Source of the DNA: Nitrospira sp.
GTDB lineage: Bacteria > Nitrospirota > Nitrospiria > Nitrospirales > Nitrospiraceae
Direction: 5' to 3'
Length of the DNA: 64,000 nucleotides
Assembly (NCBI GenBank): GCA_019636875.1
Contig: JAHBWR010000003.1
Span: 1 to 64,000, forward strand
This document shows, piece after piece, positions 43,518-52,287 of the stretch. The first letter of the stretch is position 1, and each line of letters starts with the position of its first letter. A program made the translations under genes and the position numbers. Under the pieces are notes generated by a model, which saw only the letters and a list, made by a program, of their open reading frames with translations, ran no database searches and was not told where the DNA came from.

Positions 43518-45350
43518 TCAGGTTGGGCGTCGAGGGTGACGTCGGCTTCGCCCACGATGACGAAATGCCGGTCCTCGGCTGACGCCGGGAAGACGAATCG
43601 TGACGCTCGTGCCTTCACCGACCGCGCTGCTGATCGCGATCGTTCCGCCGTGTTCCTCGACGATTTTCTTGACGCTGGGCAGGCCCAGTCCAATCCCTGA
43701 GCGCTTCGTGGTGAAAAATGGCTCGAAGACTTTGTCGACCAGTTCGGCTGGGATCGGCACGCCGTCATTCTTGATCAAAATCTGTACTTCAAGTCCCCGA
43801 CCGGCGCGATGTTGTGTGACCTGGATATGAAGATGGCCACCGGGAGACATCGCCTCAGAGGCGTTCCGGAAAATGCTGAGGAACGTCTGTTGGAGCTTGG
43901 CTTCATCGCCTCTCACCGGGGCAAGGATAGTGGCATAGTCTTTGGTGACTTGAATGCGGGTCGCCTCAAGATCGGTTCCCACAACGACCAGCGCACTTTC
44001 GAGTACTTCAGGAATCCGGCAGAGATGTCGGTGGAGTTCGAGCGGCTTGGCGAAATCGAGGATCTCATTGAGAATCGCCTCAATCCGGATGAGGTCACGC
44101 ATGGCGTTCTCAACGCGCGTCTGGGGATCAAAGTCGAGAATCCCTTCGCCGGTCACTTCTTCTAGTTGCGATCGAATCGAGGCGAGCGGCTCACGAATTT
44201 CCGTCGCTAAGAAGGCGCTGAACTCGCTGATTGCGGCCTGGCGCTCCTGCTTGCGAATAACTGGTTCGGAAGGACCAGTGGAGGAGGGTTGAAGACCAGA
44301 AGGTCCGGCATCGGTGGCCATGGGAGGGCTCGCGGTCTGAGGTGCCGGTGCCTGTAACAGTTCCGCAAGTTTGAGAATAACAGGTTCTAGGGTGCGAGCA
44401 TCGGTGGTCTGATAACGGTCTGCATCCTTCGCTCCCAGCGTAATCGTCCCTCCGACTTGACCCTTGACGAAGAAGGGAATGACGAGTGAGGACTGAAAGC
44501 GGTCTTTGAAGAGGTGTTTATGGTCAACAAAACGACCTTGCGTGCTAGCCAGATCGTGATCCACGCGTGGCTTGCGATGGCGCACCGCCCAGCCTGCGGC
44601 TGAACTATCCAGCGTAAGCCGCTGCCCGGGCTTTAGTTCCTTCTTCGCGTCTTTCTGGTCCCCTTTCAGGTCACCGACGAGGCCCAATACTTCGACATTT
44701 CCAGCGAGCGGATCGTAGAAGCAGGCCCAGGCTCGATCATAGGCCACTAATTGGTAAGCCTCGGCCAAGACCGCTTCGACCTTACCCTGGAGTTCTGGTG
44801 AGGAATGTTTTGTGACCGGTGGATAGAGTTCCGCACCGGCGGGCTGTTGAGCGCTTGGTTCCTGAGAGACGTACGAGCGGCTCAACACCACATTCGTATT
44901 AAAAAGCCCTTCGCGGTCTAAGGCCTTGGTCATGCCATCGCACATTTGCTCGAGCTGGGCCTTCTCTTTCTTTGAGAAGGCCGCACCTTCCTTTCGTCCA
45001 ATGACCAGGCAACCGTACACACGATTGAGGTGACGAAGCGGAACAGTGAGCAGTGACTTTGCTCCCGGAGTAATCAACCGTAAGCGAATTGTGCGTCCAC
45101 CTTCTTGATCTTGCCCGGGTGTTGCTAAAACAGCAGCTCGATGGTTTGACAGGGTGCGAAGTACCGCTTGAACGTCCCTTGGGGTGAAGCCGCGGGACGC
45201 ATGCTCGATAAGGGGGCCGTTCTCTTGATGGAAGATTGCCGCCAGGACTGAATCGGACCCGATGTCGTTCAGCACGGCATTCAACGTCCGTTGAAGCAGC
45301 GTCTCAGGCGATGGTTTAGTTTGAGCAGCCGAGGTGGTCATAGGTTCCAA
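43518..45350 (-). CDS. GAF-domain sensor histidine kinase lacking the phospho-acceptor His
   Basis: A 610-residue cytoplasmic protein without membrane helices. Two GAF-like domains occupy about residues 15-155 and 185-325, then a linker, a DHp-like region (about 370-450) and an HATPase_c domain (about 455-590) with intact N-box (FRNASEAM), G1 box (NDGVPIP), F-box (FEPFFTTK) and G2 (GIGLGLPSVKK). In the H-box the usual SHE-(I/L)-R-x-PL reads ATEIREPL: Thr383 stands where the His should be. It should bind ATP but cannot autophosphorylate in the normal way. No response regulator gene lies next to it. In-frame ATGs at 45350 and 45341 are possible. Confidence 0.8.
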   Translation of the reverse strand: MEPMTTSAAQTKPSPETLLQRTLNAVLNDIGSDSVLAAIFHQENGPLIEHASRGFTPRDVQAVLRTLSNHRAAVLATPGQDQEGGRTIRLRLITPGAKSLLTVPLRHLNRVYGCLVIGRKEGAAFSKKEKAQLEQMCDGMTKALDREGLFNTNVVLSRSYVSQEPSAQQPAGAELYPPVTKHSSPELQGKVEAVLAEAYQLVAYDRAWACFYDPLAGNVEVLGLVGDLKGDQKDAKKELKPGQRLTLDSSAAGWAVRHRKPRVDHDLASTQGRFVDHKHLFKDRFQSSLVIPFFVKGQVGGTITLGAKDADRYQTTDARTLEPVILKLAELLQAPAPQTASPPMATDAGPSGLQPSSTGPSEPVIRKQERQAAISEFSAFLATEIREPLASIRSQLEEVTGEGILDFDPQTRVENAMRDLIRIEAILNEILDFAKPLELHRHLCRIPEVLESALVVVGTDLEATRIQVTKDYATILAPVRGDEAKLQQTFLSIFRNASEAMSPGGHLHIQVTQHRAGRGLEVQILIKNDGVPIPAELVDKVFEPFFTTKRSGIGLGLPSVKKIVEEHGGTIAISSAVGEGTSVTIRLPGVSRGPAFRHRGRSRRHPRRPT

Positions 45351-45408
45351 TACAGATGTGCATTGTAGCCGGATCGCTCATGAATAGCTACTCCGGTGAC
45401 CAGCTGCA

Positions 45409-45915
45409 TCAATCCCTCGGCATTTTGTCCGGATCCAGCTCGACCAGCCGTAGTCTGCCGTTCCCGATGTGGTCGGTCTTGTAGATTCGGTTGCCGATTT
45501 GGATGGTTCCAATCAAGAGATTTCCAGTGATCACAAAGGTGAAGTCGCCTTCGACGGGAGGTTTGAAGCTCCCGCGGACGATACTCGTATCATTGATGTG
45601 GGAAACCGGGGAGGACACCTCAAGCTCAGGGTTGGCCTTGTCGAACAGTTCCACGCTGATTCTAGGAAGGGGTCTGGAAGCCGCGTCTTTGAGACGTTGA
45701 AGGAGCGGAAGGTTAAGCTCAACCTCTCGATCGCGAATCATCCACGGTTTTCGCGGCACCGGCCGTTGATTAGAAGGAGGCGTGACGACGGTTTGCCACA
45801 AGCTCTTTGGTGCTAAAGGCTCCTCAGCCTTGGTAATCCGGCTCAGCTCGCCCGCGAACACCATGCCACTCAGCACCACAATAATGAGCGGAAGATATCG
45901 AAATTGGTGAAGCAC
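45409..45915 (-). CDS. exported protein resembling the propeptide of the adjacent metalloprotease
   Basis: A 168-residue protein with a signal peptide (YLPLIIVVLSGMVFAG). From residue 55 it lines up with the propeptide of the protease encoded just upstream: ELNLPLLQRLKDAAS against TLNPAALDALHASRK, ISVELFDKANPELEV against VTLDLFDIGARTLEI, GTIQIGNRIYKTDHIGNGRLRLVELD against GTIVSGDRLYKIEPTEDNRHRLVEID. It stops where the catalytic domain would begin. It may act in trans as inhibitor or folding aid of the protease. It follows the protease gene by about 110 bases on the same strand. Confidence 0.65.
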   Translation of the reverse strand: MLHQFRYLPLIIVVLSGMVFAGELSRITKAEEPLAPKSLWQTVVTPPSNQRPVPRKPWMIRDREVELNLPLLQRLKDAASRPLPRISVELFDKANPELEVSSPVSHINDTSIVRGSFKPPVEGDFTFVITGNLLIGTIQIGNRIYKTDHIGNGRLRLVELDPDKMPRD

Positions 45916-46028
45916 AACGGCTCTCCATGAAGCGCTGCATGTTCAGTTACTGTACCATATCGAATGCGGCGATTCCGCGCGAGTGTGACCGGGAGAACCT
46001 GGTTACAGCTCTCCCGGCATGCTGCGGC

Positions 46029-47606
46029 TCAGGGGAACGGTGTACGAACCGCTCCACGCGATTTTCTATGGGAATCTGTACGAGCCTCATCGAGAGCATC
46101 GTTGTCTACATCGTCATCCGATTCGTCAACATCATCGAGAGTATCTCCTCGTGAATTCGAGCGAGAGTTTCTCAACGGATCAGTGGAGGTGGCGGGGGAG
46201 GTTGTGGTACCCGTGCGCCATGCCGCAACGACATTACGGACCTCATTCATAGAGCGGGCATTGTCCGCTGAGTTTGTGGGATTGATTCGATGATCGATCC
46301 CGGCAGGCCGGCCGTTGATCGAAATCTTTGGGTTCGAGAAATACTTGACGCGAGGGCAGGACACCGTGGGGCAGGGGTACGCCATGATGGTCCGAAATTT
46401 GGCGACCGTGTCCCGATACCCATAGGAGTACGCAAAGACCCCGGTACCGCCGCTTGCGCGGTCGTGCGCGTTCCCCATGTTATGACCCAATTCATGGGTG
46501 AGCGTGTTGTTCGCCACACAGTCACGGTCTGTCACGCTGAAGGCGTAATTGGCGAAGCTGGCCCTTGGTCCATTCGCCATGACATAGGCAATGCCGCAAT
46601 ATGCGCCGCCGTTATCTACGATCAATGCGACCAGATCGGCCTTATATTGATTGCGTAGTTGATGCACAGAATCCATGAATCCATCACTTGTTCTCTGTAA
46701 ACGCGAGAGATCCGTGCTGATGTTGCCCGTTTCCGAATATGCGACTTCGGCAGCCCGGACCAGCCGGAGTCGCATGGCGATCCCGCTATTGCCATAGGAT
46801 TGATTGGCCAGATCAACGCCGAGCGCGATCAACGCGTTCATGGCGGCCTGACCGCCCTGCTTCGCGCGCGCCGTAGATGTGTAGACGACGAGCAGATCAA
46901 CGATGGTGTTCGTGGTAGTCGCTGCAGCCGTGGGTACGCTGTCAGTCGCAGTGGCGACACCGGCATCGGGCTGCCGGAGCTCAGGTTCCGGAGCCGGTGG
47001 CTCTGCCGGAGTTCCATCGTCGGGCACCACGAGTGGATGATGGTCCGGACGCATGGCATCATCGTCAATTTCAACGAGGCGATGACGGTTATCTTCAGTC
47101 GGTTCGATTTTGTAGAGTCGGTCGCCTGAGACGATCGTCCCAGTCATTTTCTTGCCGCGCACAGCTAAGGTCACATCGCTGTTCTGGTCACCTCGCAGTC
47201 GTCCACGCCACACCTTAGCCTTGTTCTGATGAATCTGCGGCTCGTCGATCTCGAGCGTGCGAGCCCCGATATCGAAGAGGTCCAGTGTGACGGTGGCCTT
47301 ATTTTCTTTGCGAGAGGCGTGCAGGGCATCAAGCGCTGCCGGGTTGAGGGTCATGGTTCGATGCTTTCGTACCCATCGCTTCGCCATCTGAGGTGACGGA
47401 AAGGCTTGGGCAATAGCAGGCGGAATCTCGCTTGGGGCTTCAATAAGGAGCGGGGTTTCGGACTGCAGCGACGCACAGATCCCAACATCGGACATGCCCA
47501 ATATCATCGCGCCTAGAATAAGGACTAAGGGGAATGATCGGGATGATGAGCAAGAACGTACGTGGCCACTTCTTCGCGACTGTCTACCCGGCAGCGTCGG
47601 CTCCAT
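46029..47606 (-). CDS. secreted reprolysin-like (M12B-type) zinc metalloprotease
   Basis: A 525-residue exported protease. After a signal segment (FPLVLILGAMILGMSDVGICA) comes a propeptide of about 150 residues, a Pro-rich linker, and a catalytic domain with the zinc motif HELGHNMGNAHD (about 371-382) and the Met-turn segment TIMAYP. The conserved ARAKQGG and YVMANGPRASFANYAF segments match bacterial reprolysin-like proteases. The last 50 residues are a polar, Asp-rich tail (DDVDESDDDVDND), perhaps calcium-binding or disordered. It likely digests extracellular protein. ATG at 47606 has GGAGG upstream; a start at 47657 is less likely. Confidence 0.82.
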   Translation of the reverse strand: MEPTLPGRQSRRSGHVRSCSSSRSFPLVLILGAMILGMSDVGICASLQSETPLLIEAPSEIPPAIAQAFPSPQMAKRWVRKHRTMTLNPAALDALHASRKENKATVTLDLFDIGARTLEIDEPQIHQNKAKVWRGRLRGDQNSDVTLAVRGKKMTGTIVSGDRLYKIEPTEDNRHRLVEIDDDAMRPDHHPLVVPDDGTPAEPPAPEPELRQPDAGVATATDSVPTAAATTTNTIVDLLVVYTSTARAKQGGQAAMNALIALGVDLANQSYGNSGIAMRLRLVRAAEVAYSETGNISTDLSRLQRTSDGFMDSVHQLRNQYKADLVALIVDNGGAYCGIAYVMANGPRASFANYAFSVTDRDCVANNTLTHELGHNMGNAHDRASGGTGVFAYSYGYRDTVAKFRTIMAYPCPTVSCPRVKYFSNPKISINGRPAGIDHRINPTNSADNARSMNEVRNVVAAWRTGTTTSPATSTDPLRNSRSNSRGDTLDDVDESDDDVDNDALDEARTDSHRKSRGAVRTPFP

Positions 47607-47918
47607 GTAATCCTCCGTATGATGGTGAACGCGCTGACTCGTAGGAGCAAAGGCCATACCATCGCGTGGCAGGAGATTGTCTTAGTAGACAAAAGTCGGC
47701 GCTTCCCACAGTGTAAAGCGTGTTCAATGTTGCCACATGTAGGCGGCGCATCCGAGTAAGGAGAACACCACCGCAGGAAAGTGTAGAAAGTGAAGGAATG
47801 AGCCTACGTAGAAAAGCGTGCGGTAATCGGTTAGGGGTGCCGGCGAATGCGTGCTGTCTTCATCGTCTTCCCTTTTCGAAGAGTGTGGCGGAACCAGGAA
47901 ACAGAGTACTGATAGTCA
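47607..47918. other. intergenic region upstream of the metalloprotease
   Basis: About 310 bases between two minus-strand genes. It should hold the protease promoter. A hydrophobic minus-strand frame is open here but has no start codon. I see no other feature. Confidence 0.4.
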
Positions 47919-48323
47919 TCAATCAGGATTGATGATCTTGGGAGGGCGGCGCTGTTCCTCCTGGACTTCTAGATGGACGTGGCGGTCGACGGTCCAACTG
48001 TTGAGGACGGTCGTCACCAGACTGATAACCAAGGCACCTCCGACAGCCGACCAGAATCCAGAGACCGTGAACCCTTTGACCAGAAACGCCGTGAACTCCA
48101 ATAACAGTGCATTCAAAACCAGGAGAAAGAGTCCAAGGGTAAAGACGATCAATGGCAGGGTGAGAAGAAAGAGCACTGGACGAAGGATCACGTTCAAGAA
48201 GGTCAGGACCAAGACTGCCGCCACACCGGCCGTGAGGCTGTCCGCTTCCAACCCTGGAACCATCGCGATTGCCAGGAATACCGCAATGCCGGTGATGAGT
48301 ACGCGTATGAGTGCATGACGCAT
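47919..48323 (-). CDS. phage-holin-superfamily IV / YvlD-like membrane protein
   Basis: A 134-residue protein with four membrane helices: LIRVLITGIAVFLAIAMVPGL, GVAAVLVLTFLNVILRPVL, LLTLPLIVFTLGLFLLVLNA and AVGGALVISLVTTVLN. The NxxLRPVLxxLTLPLxxxTLGLFxLVxNA block is the signature of the YvlD/Phage_holin_4_2 family. These are small inner-membrane proteins of unknown function and are not phage-derived as a rule. A charged tail (VHLEVQEEQRRPPK) follows. ATG at 48323 is preferred; an upstream in-frame start at 48377 adds 18 polar residues. Confidence 0.78.
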   Translation of the reverse strand: MRHALIRVLITGIAVFLAIAMVPGLEADSLTAGVAAVLVLTFLNVILRPVLFLLTLPLIVFTLGLFLLVLNALLLEFTAFLVKGFTVSGFWSAVGGALVISLVTTVLNSWTVDRHVHLEVQEEQRRPPKIINPD

Positions 48324-48380
48324 TCCACCATGGAATGGTGATTCGTGAGCTGCGCGAGAAAAACGAATGCCAGGCATCGG

Positions 48381-48752
48381 CTACCGAGGGATAGAAGGGT
48401 TTCTCATCGGTGAATAGTGGACGATTGTTGCCGTCACCTTCTGCTTCTCTTTTGTCGCTTCAATAATGACTCGATCACCAACCTCTGGCGGGACGGCCGA
48501 CTTGGCGTTGAGCTTATTCTTGAATTGGACTTGCGTATTCAGCAACACCGAGACGATCTGTCCTTTAGCCGTTTTGACTTCTACATGAGTGGAGTCGATA
48601 GCCGTCACGGTACCGAGTACGTGCACGACGTCCGCTGCGCGGGTCGGCTCAGCGATAAAGGAGCCCATGAGCACCAGCAATCCAATACTGGATCTTGTCA
48701 GCCGATCGACGCTCAGAAACATCACCAATCCGGTAAAGTGGAGTGCCCTCAT
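48381..48752 (-). CDS. exported DUF5666-like small protein
   Basis: A 123-residue protein. It has a hydrophobic N-terminus ending near TRAAD, then a small beta-barrel-like domain (VLGTVTAIDSTHVEVKTAKGQIVSVLLNTQVQF, EVGDRVIIEATKEKQKVTATIVHY), the look of DUF5666/OB-like periplasmic domains. No known enzyme site. ATG at 48752 is chosen; the frame is open further upstream. It lies 57 bases before the YvlD-like gene on the same strand. Confidence 0.55.
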   Translation of the reverse strand: MRALHFTGLVMFLSVDRLTRSSIGLLVLMGSFIAEPTRAADVVHVLGTVTAIDSTHVEVKTAKGQIVSVLLNTQVQFKNKLNAKSAVPPEVGDRVIIEATKEKQKVTATIVHYSPMRNPSIPR

Positions 48753-48843
48753 CGTTGCGGCAATTCGAAGTGGAGCGCATTCCTGTGAGCAAGACAGCCC
48801 CCACACTCCACTATACAAATTCTTCCTGGCGAATACCACTCCC

Positions 48844-49653
48844 TCAGGTGGACGGGTAGCACCGTGGAGGACCGATGAGGCGAATGATGAGGAAGACGAT
48901 CAAGGGGAGGTGCATCAGCAGGCCACATACTGCCATGAACCATTCATCGATCCAGAAGGTCATCGCGAGGTTAAAGGCCAATACTCCGTAGTAGAGTCCG
49001 ATGCCGAGCAGAAGCCGTGGTGTGATCGGTTGTGCAAGTGAGAGGGGGGCAAGTCGACGATCAATCAAGAAATACAGGGCAAGGGCAATCAGCCCGACCA
49101 CGGCCCAGCCGACATAGTTGGCCATCGGGACCCCGAAATGCCAGCCTGGGTCGGGATAATAGTAGATCTTGCCCAAGAACCACCGGTCGCCGCGTAACGC
49201 TACTGGATCGATCACCATATCGATGAAGGCAAAGAGAAATGCAGTCAGCCCATAGACTGACCAGCTGGTTCGAGGATTCAGGTCGAACCGTAGAGGCGTT
49301 AGAAAAGTCTTGATGCTCTGCGGAGATGCGTCAGCTGGTAGGAGCAGTCCGAGGGCCACAGTGTAGGCGGCGAAGAGCAGAAAGCTGAACGAGAGTGAAT
49401 CCATAAACGGCACGTCAAAAACATAGAGTTCTTGGCCGACGGTCGAACCATTATAAAAGTACCAGCCGAAAGGGATGCCGGTTCTCGTGGAGGAGAACTC
49501 GCAGATGAATGCCGTGATCCAGGTGATGATCCAGAACCGCCATGTTCTGGGCCAGCCGATCAGCTTGATGGCGGAGAAAAGGAACGCGGCAAGAAAAACA
49601 AAGACATACGGTCGGAGGGCGATCGTCTTGAAAAAAAGAGTGACAGCTTCCAT
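48844..49653 (-). CDS. carotenoid biosynthesis protein (CruF/DUF422-like)
   Basis: A 269-residue membrane protein with about seven helices. Segments such as TAFICEFSSTRTGIPFGWYFYNG, FDVPFMDSLSFSFLLFAAYTVAL, FAFIDMVIDPVALRGDRWFLGKIYYYPDPGWHFGVPMANYVGWAVVG are typical of the DUF422/CruF family, which hydrates the psi-end of carotenoids (CruF is a 2'-hydroxylase/hydratase). It would act on a carotenoid in the membrane. The neighbour genes upstream on the same strand encode HpnA and a prenyl diphosphate synthase, so this is an isoprenoid cluster. GTC-rich spacing of 23 bases to hpnA suggests co-transcription. Confidence 0.82.
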   Translation of the reverse strand: MEAVTLFFKTIALRPYVFVFLAAFLFSAIKLIGWPRTWRFWIITWITAFICEFSSTRTGIPFGWYFYNGSTVGQELYVFDVPFMDSLSFSFLLFAAYTVALGLLLPADASPQSIKTFLTPLRFDLNPRTSWSVYGLTAFLFAFIDMVIDPVALRGDRWFLGKIYYYPDPGWHFGVPMANYVGWAVVGLIALALYFLIDRRLAPLSLAQPITPRLLLGIGLYYGVLAFNLAMTFWIDEWFMAVCGLLMHLPLIVFLIIRLIGPPRCYPST

Positions 49654-49676
49654 GAACAGGGTCTAGGCAGTCACCG

Positions 49677-50660
49677 TTACGCGTACCCGTGAGACTTGAA
49701 CCACCGTACCGCCTTCTCGAGTGCGATCTCTGGTGGATTCTGCGGAAGGCCGAGTTCTCGAACAGCCTTGCTGCAATCGTAGTGCATCTTGTACTTGGCC
49801 ATCTTTACCCCTTCGAGTGGAATGCGCGGGGGTAGCCCGGTCAGGTTGGCGAACCAGTGATTGAGATAGGCGAGCGGGAGGACGGCGCCTCTCGGTAATT
49901 TTAGAGCCGGGGCTTTCACGCCGGTCAACTTGCTCAAGATCTCAAATACCTCACGAAGCAAGAGATTTGTGGAGCCAAGAATATAGCGCTCACCCTGGCG
50001 GCCTTTCTCCATTGCGAGCAGATGGCCGGTGGCCACGTCATCCACATCGATGATGTTCATGCCGGTTTCAATGTACGCCGGCATTCGGCCTTTCATGAAA
50101 TCCAGGATAATTTGACCCGTCGGAGTCGGTTTCACGTCACGCTCGCCGACCGGCGCGCTCGGGTTGACGATGACGACGGGCAACCCCTCCTTGGCGAGCT
50201 TATGCACTTCCTGTTCGGCGAGATACTTCGAGCGTTTATAGTGGCCGGCCATTTGTTCTAGGGACACCGGTGTCTCCTCGGTTCCGAGCCCTCCGCCAGG
50301 AGGCAAACCGATTGCGCCGATGGTACTGCAATAGACCGTGCGTTCGATTCCGACCTCACGCGCGGCCTCCAATAGATTTCTGGTGCCGACCACATTGATG
50401 TCGTAAAAGATCGATGGGTCTCGAGCCCACAACGCATAGTGTGCGGCCACATGGTAGAGGTGACGGCAACCTGTGAGCGCCTCGCGCAGCGAGGTTTTAT
50501 CGCGGAGATCGCCGAGCACCTGTTCGACCTGTACCGACCGGAGATTACTCGGATCGCTTCCTTGACGGGCGATCACACGGACGTTCACCCCGCTGTTGAG
50601 CAGTGCGCGTACCACCGCGGCGCCGACAAATCCCGTTGCTCCGGTGACGAGGACTTTCAT
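49677..50660 (-). CDS. hpnA: hopanoid-associated NAD-dependent sugar epimerase (HpnA)
   Basis: A 327-residue extended short-chain dehydrogenase. It has the NAD motif GATGFVG near the N-terminus, the YCSTIGAIG strand and the active-site Y-x3-K in HYKRSKYLAE. Whole-length features (LYHVAAHYALWARDPSIFYDINVVGTRNLL, INPSAPVGERDVKPTPTGQIILDFMKGRMPAYIETGMN-like) match HpnA, the epimerase tied to hopanoid side-chain sugars. The substrate has not been settled for the family. It sits between the prenyl diphosphate synthase and the CruF-like gene. Confidence 0.85.
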   Translation of the reverse strand: MKVLVTGATGFVGAAVVRALLNSGVNVRVIARQGSDPSNLRSVQVEQVLGDLRDKTSLREALTGCRHLYHVAAHYALWARDPSIFYDINVVGTRNLLEAAREVGIERTVYCSTIGAIGLPPGGGLGTEETPVSLEQMAGHYKRSKYLAEQEVHKLAKEGLPVVIVNPSAPVGERDVKPTPTGQIILDFMKGRMPAYIETGMNIIDVDDVATGHLLAMEKGRQGERYILGSTNLLLREVFEILSKLTGVKAPALKLPRGAVLPLAYLNHWFANLTGLPPRIPLEGVKMAKYKMHYDCSKAVRELGLPQNPPEIALEKAVRWFKSHGYA

Positions 50661-50744
50661 GACGCAAACGTGAAACGTGTGCAGTATGGATGGTTGGTCG
50701 ATTGCATGGATTGACGTTTCACGAGATGCGCTTCACGAACGACG

Positions 50745-51635
50745 TCAATTCTTTCGGCTGGTGATATACCGTGCGATGGCGCGCAAGGGATCAGCAGAGG
50801 GGCCAAAGGACGCGAGACGGTTGATCGCACGGGTCACACAGTCATCAGCCAATTGTTTGGCTCCGTCGACGCCGTAGAACGTCGGGTAGGTCTTCTTCCC
50901 ACGCTCAGCGTCAGTGTTGGGGTTCTTGCCAAGCTCTTCCCGTGTTCCCGTCACGTTCAGCACGTCATCGGCAATCTGAAACGCCAACCCGATGTCTTCG
51001 GCATAGCCGGTCATGTCGTCAAGTTGACGATCGCTGGCTCCGGCGGCAATCGCGCCCATGCGCACGGCGGCGCGAATGAGCATGCCGGTCTTATGCTTAT
51101 GAATGTTCTGAAGAGTCGGGAGGTCAATGTCCTGGTTTTCGGCTTGGATGTCGAAGACCTGGCCGCCCACCATTCCGATGTTGCCGGAGCCAACGGCCAA
51201 TTCTTGAATGATACGGACTTGCCGGACAGGATCGCAGCCCTTCATCAGATCCGGCCTGCTGATGAGATCGAAGGCCATCGTCAAGAGGGCATCCCCCGCG
51301 AGAATCGCCATGGCTTCGCCATAGACTTTATGGTTTGTGGGTTTTCCACGGCGAAAGTCATCGTTGTCCATCGACGGCAGATCGTCGTGAATGAGAGAGT
51401 AGGTATGGATGAGTTCCAGCGAGCAGGCGACCGCCATGAGGCCGGGAGGCGTCTGACCAAGAGCTTCCGCCGCTGCAATAGTCAGAATCGGACGAACCCG
51501 CTTCCCACCAGCCATGAGGCTATAGCGCAGGCTCTCATGCAGCGTCGTCGGCGGTAGAGCGCCTGGCGGGGTTGCGAGGTCAAGAAAGCGATCAACCTCG
51601 ATGCGTTTCCGTTCAAGATATTCGGCAATGTCCAT
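50745..51635 (-). CDS. short-chain polyprenyl diphosphate synthase (IspA-like)
   Basis: A 296-residue farnesyl/geranylgeranyl diphosphate synthase. The first Asp-rich motif is DDLPSMDNDD (84-93) and the second is in LAFQIADDVLNV; GGKRVRP and KTYPTFYG are also conserved. It condenses isopentenyl diphosphate onto allylic diphosphates, giving C15 or C20 chains for hopanoids, carotenoids and lipid carriers. Spacing in the first motif (two extra residues between Asp pairs) is that of bacterial type II enzymes. ATG at 51635 is chosen; 17 more residues are open upstream but do not fit the family. Confidence 0.88.
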   Translation of the reverse strand: MDIAEYLERKRIEVDRFLDLATPPGALPPTTLHESLRYSLMAGGKRVRPILTIAAAEALGQTPPGLMAVACSLELIHTYSLIHDDLPSMDNDDFRRGKPTNHKVYGEAMAILAGDALLTMAFDLISRPDLMKGCDPVRQVRIIQELAVGSGNIGMVGGQVFDIQAENQDIDLPTLQNIHKHKTGMLIRAAVRMGAIAAGASDRQLDDMTGYAEDIGLAFQIADDVLNVTGTREELGKNPNTDAERGKKTYPTFYGVDGAKQLADDCVTRAINRLASFGPSADPLRAIARYITSRKN

Positions 51636-51867
51636 ATAGATAGTCTTTTCTACTGAGGCCCTGGCGATCCGCGCGGAGAGTAGCAAAGGATCGGAGACGA
51701 GTCAAACCGGAGGCGTGAGCGAGTCCTTGTGTCTCCAGTTCTATTGCTTTGCCATACTCACGTATAACTAGTGCGAAACTCTTGATCGTGAGCTCCACAG
51801 CGTAGAGTCGAGTAGCGTCTCCCTCTCCTTGTTTTTCAGCTGGTTGTCCCGCTATACTCCCCCCGCT

Positions 51868-52158
51868 ATGAGTATCAGAAAAGCCGGTGGTGAATGGGAA
51901 CCGATGCTGCTCGGGATTGAACCCCGTCTCTGTCGAGTGTGCCGAGAAGATCTCTATCGGGACAAGACAATGTTGCGGGGTGGTTGGTCCCGATGTACCG
52001 TCTGTGACGAGTTCGTGCACTATAGTTGTCTTGCGAGTGGAAAGGTCTCCTTCTTAAAAGCACGGCCGCGGGTCTGCAAGGCCTGTCGCTCAGTCCAAGA
52101 AGGTGTCGTTTCGTCTCCCTCGGCGAATAGTGAGCCACCCGTGACTGCCGTGTCCTGA
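51868..52158 (+). CDS. small protein with PHD-finger-like zinc site
   Basis: A 96-residue protein whose ligands follow C-x2-C-x17-C-x2-C-x4-H-x2-C-x15-C-x2-C (Cys22, 25, 43, 46, His51, Cys54, 70, 73). This C4HC3 order and every spacing fall in the range of eukaryotic PHD fingers, including FVHYSCL around the His; the Trp usually found before the last Cys pair is absent. It would bind two zinc ions. In eukaryotes PHD fingers read histone tails; in a bacterium the partner is unknown. A cross-brace RING-like or FYVE-like fold is an alternative. It is transcribed away from the isoprenoid genes. Confidence 0.6.
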   Translation: MSIRKAGGEWEPMLLGIEPRLCRVCREDLYRDKTMLRGGWSRCTVCDEFVHYSCLASGKVSFLKARPRVCKACRSVQEGVVSSPSANSEPPVTAVS

Positions 52159-52287
52159 CTCCTCGCTCGACGTTCAGGTCTCTGTGCCTGGATCTAGCGA
52201 AGCTGATTTCTTCCACGAGACCAATCGGTGATCAACGAGCTGTTGCTGAGGATAGCGTTGATTGCGAGACCCTTCTTTAGGTTGATC

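Noticed and set aside
43349-43768. Minus-strand frame extending past the histidine kinase stop
   Set aside because: It overlaps the kinase in another frame and runs through the 13-bp terminator hairpin; no start with a ribosome-binding site.
47733-47930. Hydrophobic minus-strand frame (LTDYRTLFYVGSF, FPAVVFSLLGCAAYM)
   Set aside because: It looks like a small membrane protein but no ATG, GTG or TTG lies before the hydrophobic part; kept only as a possible remnant.
50853-51557. 234-residue open frame on the plus strand
   Set aside because: Antisense to the prenyl diphosphate synthase gene; no recognisable content.
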